A stretch of DNA of 33,693 nucleotides, from positions 1 through 33,693 of the forward strand of contig PBBE01000043.1 in assembly GCA_002716485.1 (NCBI GenBank), given 5' to 3'. The notes beneath the pieces are model-generated. The model did no database searches and had not been told where the DNA came from. It saw only the letters and a list, made by a program, of their open reading frames with translations. The translations under genes and the position numbers were made by a program. Shown piece by piece: positions 26,129-33,693 of this stretch (within the stretch, counting starts at the first letter, position 1; each line of letters opens with the position of its first letter). This stretch comes from Actinomycetota bacterium. Its GTDB lineage: Bacteria; Margulisbacteria; Marinamargulisbacteria; GCA-2716485.

Positions 26129-28140
26129 AATAATTGTCTCGGGTTAATGTCCATCATCACCCGTAATTCTTTGGGTGATTTGGGGCGTTGGATTAAGGTC
26201 TGCTTAACATCTTCTAGTCTATCATGGTCACATTTGATGATACAGTGCCATCGGTGGTGTTTTCGGACCCGTTCGATGGGGGCCGGACATGGATGAATAA
26301 ATTGGACTTGCTCAGTATCGTCACCAAAGGCCTCGGTCAGATAGGCACCAAAGCGTTGGGCATAAACATGGATCAGGGCAGGGGTTTCGGCACTAAAGAT
26401 CATATGGATTAAGGAGCGAAAGGGCGGGTATTGTAGTTGGGACCGGTACTGAAGTTCATCGGTCATAAACCCAGATACATTATGGGTGAGGGCATGTTGG
26501 ATGGCGTAGTGTTCCGGCTGAAAAGTTTGGATCATGACTTCACCCGGGACCTCGCCACGACCGGCCCGACCCGCCACCTGGGTCATTAACTGGAAGGCCC
26601 GTTCTGGTGATCGATAGTCTGGTAATGAAAGGGTCTGGTCAATGCCCACAATCCCTACTAAGCTTACCGTCGGGATATCATGGCCCTTGGCGATTAGCTG
26701 GGTCCCAATTAAGATATCGCCATGGGATTTGAAGTCGGTGAGGGTCTGGTCAAGTGCTTTGACAGATTTGGCACTATCTTTATCTAAACGAAAAATTTTT
26801 GCCTCAGGAAAGCGTTGCTGTAGTAATAAGGATATTTTTTGGGTCCCGCTCCCAAAAAAGGTGAGTCGGGGCTTATGACAGGAGGGGCATTCGGCGGTCA
26901 TGGGCCGTTGGGAGTGACAGCGGTGGCAGCGGTAACAGTGGTCTTGGTGGTAGGTGAGGGGCCCTAAGCAGTCCTCACAGCGGTAAATATTATGGCAGCT
27001 CTGACAGATCACAAAGGGCGAAAATCCACGTCGGTTCAAAAAGATCATGCTTTTTTCACCTCTGGCCAAGCGCTGTTCGATACCCAAGACCAAGTCACTG
27101 GCCAGTACCCCAGGCCCTAAAGAACTCATGTCTTGGCGAAGGTCCAAGGCCTTAACTTTAGGCAGCTGCTGGCCGGTCGGCCGAGATCGAAGCTGAAGAA
27201 AGTGAATATCGGACCAGTCTTTGGCCAAAAACTGGGATTGAATGGACTCAGAAAGGGCATTGGCGTAAATACTAACACTCGGTGTCGCGGAGCCTAAAAG
27301 CAGGGGGATATTATGGTGTCGGGCCCTAAATTGAGCAACCCAATGGGCGTCATAATAGGGGCTGTTATCTTGTTTGTATGTATTTTCATGTTCCTCGTCA
27401 ATAATAATCAGGCCAAGGGTCTTGATGGGGGCAAAGACGGCCGAGCGGGGACCGATGACCACATTGACCTGTCCTTGATGGACTTGGTTCCAGGCCACTT
27501 CCCGTTGTTTAGGGGTCAGGCCAGAATGAAGAAGGGCGATATCGGCACCAAACCGGTCTTCAAATACCGATTTGTATTGGGGGGTAAGGGCAATTTCAGG
27601 AACCAAAATCAAGGTGGATTTGCCTTGCCGTCGCTGTCGGTCGGCCAGTTGCATGTAGACCTCGGTCTTACCACTGCCCGTGATGCCATGAAGATAAAAG
27701 GGCTGATACTTGTCTTGTTGGGCCTGGACCGAGTTAATAATATGACACTGTTCATCAGTGAGCGGGTAAGGGGCGCCTTTGATGACACAAGCGGCCCCTT
27801 TGTTAAGGGCCAGGTCTCGATATTTTCGGTTCCCGATCACGGATTGAAAGGCCTTGTAAGGACTCACCGAATAATAAGTATAAAAGGCCTGGATCAGGGC
27901 AATTAGATCTGCTGGGATACGTGGGAACTTGGGGAGGATTTGGTCAATATCTTTGAGTTTCTTTTCCGAGATATTCGCCGGCAGGCCACTGCCCATGATC
28001 AGGCCTTGACACATGCTTCGACCGAAGGGGACTTTTACCGAGGTGCCGATGAGGGCCTGATCTGAAAGCGCCTCAGGGACCCGGTAGTGGTAGGTGTGTG
28101 GTAAGGGCCGATGAACTAAAACATGAACAAAGTGGGGCAT
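26125..28140 (-). CDS. priA: Primosomal replication restart helicase PriA
   Basis: FYLHGITGSGKTEVYMQLADRQ, IDEEHENTYKQDNSPYYDAHWVAQFRA, Zn-binding CQSCHNIYRCEDC...CYRCHRC...CPSC. Confidence 0.96.
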   Translation of the reverse strand: MPHFVHVLVHRPLPHTYHYRVPEALSDQALIGTSVKVPFGRSMCQGLIMGSGLPANISEKKLKDIDQILPKFPRIPADLIALIQAFYTYYSVSPYKAFQSVIGNRKYRDLALNKGAACVIKGAPYPLTDEQCHIINSVQAQQDKYQPFYLHGITGSGKTEVYMQLADRQRRQGKSTLILVPEIALTPQYKSVFEDRFGADIALLHSGLTPKQREVAWNQVHQGQVNVVIGPRSAVFAPIKTLGLIIIDEEHENTYKQDNSPYYDAHWVAQFRARHHNIPLLLGSATPSVSIYANALSESIQSQFLAKDWSDIHFLQLRSRPTGQQLPKVKALDLRQDMSSLGPGVLASDLVLGIEQRLARGEKSMIFLNRRGFSPFVICQSCHNIYRCEDCLGPLTYHQDHCYRCHRCHSQRPMTAECPSCHKPRLTFFGSGTQKISLLLQQRFPEAKIFRLDKDSAKSVKALDQTLTDFKSHGDILIGTQLIAKGHDIPTVSLVGIVGIDQTLSLPDYRSPERAFQLMTQVAGRAGRGEVPGEVMIQTFQPEHYAIQHALTHNVSGFMTDELQYRSQLQYPPFRSLIHMIFSAETPALIHVYAQRFGAYLTEAFGDDTEQVQFIHPCPAPIERVRKHHRWHCIIKCDHDRLEDVKQTLIQRPKSPKELRVMMDINPRQLL

Positions 28141-28308
28141 GAAGGGTCTCGTTTCTGGGATACAGTAAGAAAATCAAGCAAGTAGTAATGCCAGTATTGT
28201 AATACCCTGAGCCCTAATTCACAAGCCAGATTTCATTGTTGTATAGGGGGTTTTCATTTGTGAAATATCGAGGATACGGACCCTGTAAATATATCAAGAA
28301 AAATAGAT

Positions 28309-28334
28309 GTTTAAGATCCGCTAATATCGGGTAG
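28309..28334 (+). promoter_or_regulatory. Sigma-B-type promoter of the 156-aa gene
   Basis: GTTTAA (28309-28314), 14 nt, GGGTAG (28329-28334). Confidence 0.65.
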
Positions 28335-28388
28335 TAAAGGTAATAGAGAGAAGATGATTCACCAACAAAATTAAGGGGAGGAAACAGA

Positions 28389-28859
28389 ATGAGTGATCAA
28401 CAAGAGGTGCAAGGCGTTCAGGAGATTAATGTCTCACAGTTACAACATCAAGTGGGTGGACAAGCCATGGCACCGGCTCAGCCTCAAGGAAAAAGTAGTG
28501 CAGAAAGTGCCGGTGCTAATGATACTGAAGGCGGTATTAATATGGACTCTGTCAAGCAGATCCAAAAGAGTATCGATTATATTTTAGGAAAGGCCTTTAA
28601 TTTTATGACTTTAAAAGCCAAGGATAAGCAGACCAATAAGACCGTCTCTGCACGCCTCAAGCGGGACCTTTGGCAGATTGTTGAACAAGGAAGTGCAGAT
28701 CGGACCAAGTGGACCTTTAATCCCCAGAACCGACAAATTACCAAAAACGACCAAATTGGTGAAACTGAAGACCTGCAAGATATGGGCAATTTTTTAGCCA
28801 ATTTATTTGATTTGGTAAGCCAAAAATCAAAAGAAGTTGAAATGGACTTCGGCCGGTAA
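28389..28859 (+). CDS. 156-aa protein of unknown function with Gln/Ala-rich N-terminus
   Basis: MSDQQEVQGVQEINVSQLQHQVGGQAMAPAQPQGK...; SD aaggggagg. Confidence 0.8.
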   Translation: MSDQQEVQGVQEINVSQLQHQVGGQAMAPAQPQGKSSAESAGANDTEGGINMDSVKQIQKSIDYILGKAFNFMTLKAKDKQTNKTVSARLKRDLWQIVEQGSADRTKWTFNPQNRQITKNDQIGETEDLQDMGNFLANLFDLVSQKSKEVEMDFGR

Positions 28860-28953
28860 GATAAAACCCGACTTTAATCAGCGCCAATCATAGACGGATT
28901 ATGGCCCTCAAGCCGGTCTTTATGATATTGTAAATAAAAACAAGGCGTTGAGT

Positions 28954-30498
28954 ATGACTCCTTCCCTGAAAAAACAATTTCATCGATATCGCGATATCGT
29001 AAAGGACCGGTTATCGGTGCCCACTGATGCGATGCCCATCGCGATATTTCGAATGGTACTAGGGCTTTGTTGTTGCTATTGGGCCCATCGGTATATTGAT
29101 CCTGAGGTGATTCGGATCTATGCCCATCACTTTGAAACCGTACCCTACCGATATTTATCTTGGGTTCGACCTGGACCGGAATGGGCGCTAACGATCATTT
29201 TTTATTCAGGACTTTTGGCTGCGGTTGGGATTACCATAGGACTCTTTTATAGGCTCTCATTGGCTATTTTTGGACTGGTGTATATCTATGTCTTTCTGTT
29301 TGATGCGACCTATTATAACAACCATTTTTATATGGTCATTTTATTGCTGTTTATTTTCTTGCTCATTAACGCCCATCAGCAGCTCAGTATCGATGCCAAA
29401 CGGAAAGTCATGTCCGATCAGGTCCCCCAATGGCAGGTATGGCTGCCCAAGTTCCAGGTCCTAGTGGTTTATTTTTATGGCGGCTTGGCCAAAATTCAAT
29501 GGGATTGGCTGCGTGGAGAGCCTGCCCAAATTTTGGTGTCCGAAAATGTCCATTGGCCGATCATCGGGGCCCTGTTCTCACATCCGGTCAGCCCCTTTGT
29601 GTTTGCCTATGCAGCCCTTGCCTTTGATTTATTGATTGGGCCCATGTTAATTTATGCCAAGACCCGGGTCCTTGCCATTGTTTTGACACTCATCTTTCAT
29701 ATTACGAACCATTTTTGGTTCAATATCGGGGTCTTTCCCTGGCTAATGTTAGGGGCCAATGTCTTGTTCATTAACCCCCGTGTATTACGAAAGGGGCTCA
29801 GTGTCCTTCGTCTGAGTCAGAAAGGGCCTGAAAGTAACGTGTCGGTGCCGTTAATTTCGAATGGGCAGTTAACGGTGGTAATGGGCTTTGTGGTATTTCA
29901 GTTGCTTTTTCCCTTACGGCATTGGCAATACCCGGGTAATGCCTCTTGGACGGGACAGGGGGACCATTTTGCGTGGCGGATGATGTTAGGAGGCAAAGAG
30001 GTCAAGGAGGCCATTTTTTATATTTCAGATGTATCGGACTCATCACCGGTCCTGATTGATATGAGCCATTATTTGAGCCGACAATCAGCGCCCTATCTTC
30101 GGCCACAGGCAAATACATCAGATCCAGTGGCCATGTTCCATGAGATCGAACAGGCTTTAAACCGGGAACGAAACTTGACCATGGGGCCCTTATTAAAGCA
30201 AATGGGCATCCCCAACTACAAGCCGCCTATTTTGACCCGTTATGAACCCTTGCAATTTGAAGCGATTGTAAAAAAACCGAACTTAATATGGCGCTTGGTC
30301 CAGGCCATGGAGGCGGAACTGATTGAAAGTGGAATGACAGACCCCGTTATTAAGGCCCGGATCAAATTGCGACTCAATTTACGGGAATATCAATATTTTG
30401 TGGACCCCACCGTTGACTTAACTGAGGTAAGGAACCCGCTTTTTAGTGCCCATTCATTTATCATGCCATTAAAGCCCCGTCGGGAAAGATATGACTAG
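28954..30498 (+). CDS. Vitamin K-dependent gamma-carboxylase (GGCX/HTTM) homologue
   Basis: YYNNHFYMVILLLFIFLLINAHQQLSID, WLPKFQVLVVYFYGGLAKIQWDWLRGEPA, FHITNHFWFNIGVFPWLM, LFPLRHWQYPGNASWTGQGDHFAWRMMLGGKE, EYQYFVDPTVDLTEV. Confidence 0.88.
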   Translation: MTPSLKKQFHRYRDIVKDRLSVPTDAMPIAIFRMVLGLCCCYWAHRYIDPEVIRIYAHHFETVPYRYLSWVRPGPEWALTIIFYSGLLAAVGITIGLFYRLSLAIFGLVYIYVFLFDATYYNNHFYMVILLLFIFLLINAHQQLSIDAKRKVMSDQVPQWQVWLPKFQVLVVYFYGGLAKIQWDWLRGEPAQILVSENVHWPIIGALFSHPVSPFVFAYAALAFDLLIGPMLIYAKTRVLAIVLTLIFHITNHFWFNIGVFPWLMLGANVLFINPRVLRKGLSVLRLSQKGPESNVSVPLISNGQLTVVMGFVVFQLLFPLRHWQYPGNASWTGQGDHFAWRMMLGGKEVKEAIFYISDVSDSSPVLIDMSHYLSRQSAPYLRPQANTSDPVAMFHEIEQALNRERNLTMGPLLKQMGIPNYKPPILTRYEPLQFEAIVKKPNLIWRLVQAMEAELIESGMTDPVIKARIKLRLNLREYQYFVDPTVDLTEVRNPLFSAHSFIMPLKPRRERYD

Positions 30499-31352
30499 CG
30501 AGCCTGAAAGATCTGGCGACGGAACAGGGCCGACATTATCCGAAAGTACCATTCAAATGGGATCAGGGCACGTAACCCGATCCGGATCTTGGCATGATAG
30601 TCAATTAGATAGCGGGTCTTGATCCGTTTTTGATGACAAAGGGTCTGGATCAGCCGGGCTACTTTTTGGGGCGATTTTTGCCAGCCTTGACGGCGTTTTT
30701 CTAGATGGGAACGGATCTGTTGGCTAAATTTATAATAAGGGCTGTTAGGATCTGAGGCCCTTTTTGCAATATAAAGGTTCTCGTCTAGGATCTTGGTCTT
30801 AAAGACACTAGGTTCTACCAGGCAGACTTGGATTCCAAAAGGGGCTAGCTCAAATTTAAGGCTCTCTGAAAAGCCTTCCAAGGCCCATTTACTGGCATTA
30901 TAGGCGCCAAGAAAGGGCAGGGCACTTCGACCGGCGATACTTGAAATCATAATGATCCGTGCATCGGGCGACTGTTTAAGGAGCCCCAAACATGCCCGGC
31001 TTACATGTTGGACACCAAAAAAATTGGTGGCCATCTGGCTCTCGATTTCGTGATGGCTCAGGTCTTCAAAAAAGCCTGCCACACAAATACCGGCATTATT
31101 CACTAGAATATCCAATCGGCCCTCGCGTTGAGTGATCGTATCCATCACCTTTTGGATCTGTATCGGGTCGGTCACATCCATTTTCATGACATCGATCTGA
31201 TCAAAGTGGGGACCAGCAAGCGCTTTAAGGAGTGTGAGGTCACTGGGGTCCCTCATTGTCGCGATGACCCGAAAGTCCTGGGCCAGCAGGGCTGCTGTAT
31301 GGGCACCAAAGCCGCTGGAGCAGCCCGTGATTAACGCGACTCGTTTCATCAT
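30495..31352 (-). CDS. Short-chain dehydrogenase/reductase
   Basis: ALITGCSSGFGAHTAALLA (TGxxxGxG), NNAG, SSIAGRSALPFLGAYNASKWALEGFSESL (YxxxK). Confidence 0.93.
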   Translation of the reverse strand: MMKRVALITGCSSGFGAHTAALLAQDFRVIATMRDPSDLTLLKALAGPHFDQIDVMKMDVTDPIQIQKVMDTITQREGRLDILVNNAGICVAGFFEDLSHHEIESQMATNFFGVQHVSRACLGLLKQSPDARIIMISSIAGRSALPFLGAYNASKWALEGFSESLKFELAPFGIQVCLVEPSVFKTKILDENLYIAKRASDPNSPYYKFSQQIRSHLEKRRQGWQKSPQKVARLIQTLCHQKRIKTRYLIDYHAKIRIGLRALIPFEWYFRIMSALFRRQIFQAR

Positions 31353-33166
31353 GGTGTCGATAAAGTGGCCAGGTCTAGAACGGCTTCATCTTGGACACGT
31401 CGGGACCAGTATTGTTGGGTTTGGATATGGACATTAAGGGGGCTAAACTGGTAGCGATATAACTTGAACCGGAGTTCGGTGGGCGCTTGGGTCGTGAAGG
31501 GGGCCCGTTCGAATAGGGCATTGACCTTTTGGGCATGAATCGACTGGCCCAGTCGGGTCAGTAGGGTCTGGTCACTAAGGAGTTGGCCTGAATAATAGAT
31601 CAGGGTATGGTCCAAACGCGGTAAGATGGGGGTCAGCCATTTTGGTGCTTGGAGAGGGTCGCCGGGTAAGCGTTTAAATGTATAGGCTTTCCATGGGTTA
31701 TCAGGGTGTCGGCCTTCAAGGGCCAAAATTTGCCGGCTGGCGTTTGTTGGGGCAAGTAAGGGCTGGGCAAGTCGAAAGGCATGGCGGCTAGGGTGCTCTT
31801 GGATAGCGGGTAGGAGGGGGGTATGGGGAAAGAAGCTAAGGCTATGTAAGAGAAAAAGCGCAATGGCAAGGAGCCTTACCCCAAAGCGATAAGGGCGGCT
31901 TAAGTGGCGTAGTTGATGATCAAAAAAGGGCGCCCAAAAGGCAGATAGCCGGGCTTGAAAGAAGGCGTCTTGGAACAGGAACAAGCTACAGCATAGCCAT
32001 AAGAGGACTTGGGTAAAAGGGTGACCTAAAAGTAAGAGTATCAAAAAGTAAATAACGAGTACCGGGCCCGTTTTTTGGCGTAGTGATCGAGGGCCCAGGC
32101 AACACAAGGCAGCGATACTAGGGACCCATTTTAAAGTAAAGACAATCAGGCCCAATACCAGGGCGGGTAGATGGGACAAATGCCAAGCGAATTGGGACGG
32201 GACAGGGACCGAGTTGAGGAACTGGTGGTAGGTAGACGGGTCTATAAAGGAGGCGAAGGGGGCCTGCCAGCTTAATAAGATAAGGGCTTTGACCAGGACC
32301 AAGCGAAAGGTCCAGATCAGCCATGTGGAGGGTCGTTTGGGGTAGGCTGCGAAAGGGCTCAAAGAAAAGGGGAGCATGAGCATGGCAATCACAGATAGTT
32401 CAAGGAGTAGATGGTCGCTGGGCAGCTGGAAGAACAGGTCGCCCACCGAGACGATGGACAAGAAACAGAGCCAACATGTAATTAGAGATAGCCAGGAAAA
32501 GAGTCCCAAAAAGAGAAGAAACGCGGCACTCAGACCGATAAGGATCAAGGGCTTGAGTGCCGTTTCTGGCGAAAAGAACCAGAACAGGCTTGGTGTGGCA
32601 AAGAATTGGGATCCAATAGAGGCGCCATTAAGGGCAGGTAATTGGCTTGAAATGGGGGAAAGGCCCAGGGGCCCTAATAACGGTTCTGCTTGAAAAAAGA
32701 GGGCCAAAAAAGTCAGAAGGTAAACGATGGCCAACCCTTTCAAGAAAATGGAAAAGGTGAGTTGGCATTGGGTGGATTGATGGTAGCGTTTAATGAGCCA
32801 ATAAAAGAGACGGTACCCGATAGAGTTGGGGGTAAAGCAGAGGGAATACAGGGCCGAAAAAAGGGCCTTGATCCCCGGAAGGAAGCCCAAAAGTTTGACT
32901 AGAATCAGTCGTTTGGCAGGACTTTTAAAGAGGCTTTGGAACAGGGCGTTATGGTCGGCATAGAAGGGCTCGGCACAGGGTCGGTCACTGATATAGACAA
33001 AGCGGTGGTCTTGGGCATGTTTTTTGGCGATATTGGGGTGCTCGATATGCAGTTGTTGATAGGTCCGAACCGGTAACTTTTGACCGGTGACCCATTTAAA
33101 AGTCGGGATTAGGTAACGGAATAGGGCGTGTTGGGAATGGTAATAGAGGGTGTGTTTGACATGCAT
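31349..33166 (-). CDS. Lipase-maturation-factor-like multi-TM protein with a degenerate N-terminal DCC-like region
   Basis: FLKGLAIVYLLTFLALFFQAEPLLGPLGLSPISSQLPAL, FFATPSLFWF, GDLFFQLPSDHLLLELSVIAML, TYHQFLNSVPVPSQFAWHLSHLP resemble the LMF family. Confidence 0.75.
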   Translation of the reverse strand: MHVKHTLYYHSQHALFRYLIPTFKWVTGQKLPVRTYQQLHIEHPNIAKKHAQDHRFVYISDRPCAEPFYADHNALFQSLFKSPAKRLILVKLLGFLPGIKALFSALYSLCFTPNSIGYRLFYWLIKRYHQSTQCQLTFSIFLKGLAIVYLLTFLALFFQAEPLLGPLGLSPISSQLPALNGASIGSQFFATPSLFWFFSPETALKPLILIGLSAAFLLFLGLFSWLSLITCWLCFLSIVSVGDLFFQLPSDHLLLELSVIAMLMLPFSLSPFAAYPKRPSTWLIWTFRLVLVKALILLSWQAPFASFIDPSTYHQFLNSVPVPSQFAWHLSHLPALVLGLIVFTLKWVPSIAALCCLGPRSLRQKTGPVLVIYFLILLLLGHPFTQVLLWLCCSLFLFQDAFFQARLSAFWAPFFDHQLRHLSRPYRFGVRLLAIALFLLHSLSFFPHTPLLPAIQEHPSRHAFRLAQPLLAPTNASRQILALEGRHPDNPWKAYTFKRLPGDPLQAPKWLTPILPRLDHTLIYYSGQLLSDQTLLTRLGQSIHAQKVNALFERAPFTTQAPTELRFKLYRYQFSPLNVHIQTQQYWSRRVQDEAVLDLATLSTP

Positions 33167-33298
33167 ATGATCGGACTCCTACCTTATAGTATAGCGTAGT
33201 TTATTTGAAATCTGAAAATAGTGCCGGTCAATGATATCGTCATAGAATGACGACTTACCAAGTATTCGTAAAAGGGGGAGGGGTGGACTTGATCTCGT

Positions 33299-33691
33299 CT
33301 AAATGGAATAGCCTATGGCTTTCGCTATTTTGACCATTTCTTGGTTACCAGAACGGTTTGCATAAGGTAATAAATCATCGCAAGAGGCGCTCAGGCCAGC
33401 TTTAAAAATTTTATTAAATAAGTCGCGATTATTATTTAATAGCGCTAATTGGGCCGCCAATGTTCGATTTTGGTCACTTAAATTTGAAAATCGGGTAACC
33501 TTTAGGATAAGCTTGTACGCCTTCTCTTCCTTTCTGTCAGATAAGCCGCTTTGGGCTGGATCAGAACTATTTATAAGCGTAGTTAATTTTTGATCATAAC
33601 CGCGGTCACGAATATCAATACGATTATACCTTTTATAAAAATTTGAAATCTTTCGTTGGGCTGGAGCAAATCTATACTCTTCATACGGGGT
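33299..33691 (-). CDS. C-terminal fragment of a protein truncated by the window, possibly ankyrin-repeat-like; not in the ORF track
   Basis: Manual translation: TPYEEYRFAPAQRKISNFYKRYNRIDIRDRGYDQKLTTLINSSDPAQSGLSDRKEEKAYKLILKVTRFSNLSDQNRTLAAQLALLNNNRDLFNKIFKAGLSASCDDLLPYANRSGNQEMVKIAKAIGYSI*, open to the right edge. Confidence 0.7.
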   Translation of the reverse strand, partial: TPYEEYRFAPAQRKISNFYKRYNRIDIRDRGYDQKLTTLINSSDPAQSGLSDRKEEKAYKLILKVTRFSNLSDQNRTLAAQLALLNNNRDLFNKIFKAGLSASCDDLLPYANRSGNQEMVKIAKAIGYSI

Positions 33692-33693
33692 AA

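Noticed and set aside
25329-26147. Two + strand ORFs (113 and 124 aa) opposite the CaCA exchanger
   Set aside because: Shadow ORFs antisense to a clear membrane protein with both alpha repeats.
27313-27906. 197-aa + strand ORF opposite priA
   Set aside because: Antisense to the conserved PriA helicase domain; composition is that of a reverse-frame shadow.
32376-32902. + strand ORFs opposite the LMF-like gene
   Set aside because: Highly basic/charged translation typical of the antisense of TM-rich coding sequence.
1-33693. CRISPR arrays, tRNA/rRNA genes, phage or defence modules
   Set aside because: Looked for regularly spaced repeats, cloverleaf-type sequences and integrase/nuclease-like proteins; none seen by eye.

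Overview
This 33.7 kb window reads as a bacterial chromosome segment with mostly ordinary housekeeping genes. It opens with two large, AT-richer envelope or secreted protein genes of unknown family. A long collinear + strand block follows: rpsP, khpA-like KH protein, ylqD-like, trmD, ahcY, rplS, argC, argJ, argB, argF, argG, argH, ndk. After that come a degenerate U32 protein, two small unknown genes, pepF, cinA, a membrane-anchored methyltransferase, a canonical U32 protein, a TrpD2-like protein, a cyclophilin, a DCC-family thiol protein, a CaCA exchanger and priA. The right end carries an unknown 156-aa protein, a vitamin K-dependent gamma-carboxylase (GGCX/HTTM) homologue, an SDR, a lipase-maturation-factor-like membrane protein, and a truncated C-terminal ORF that the supplied ORF track misses. 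No tRNA, rRNA, CRISPR array or transposase was found. The most notable signals are: (1) three uncharacterised genes preceded by near-perfect sigma-B-type promoters (GTTTAA-N14-GGGTAT/G), suggesting a general-stress-like regulon; (2) a gamma-carboxylase homologue that keeps a Lys at the proposed catalytic position, close to an LMF-like protein, an SDR and a DCC protein; (3) a dense regulatory island with palindrome, direct repeats, a 14-bp perfect inverted repeat and a predicted leaderless promoter, in front of a U32 protein that has lost its cysteine motif; (4) an atypical ribosomal-protein operon with ahcY inserted, rimM absent and a divergent trmD. All family assignments come from reading the sequence by eye; no database search was run.
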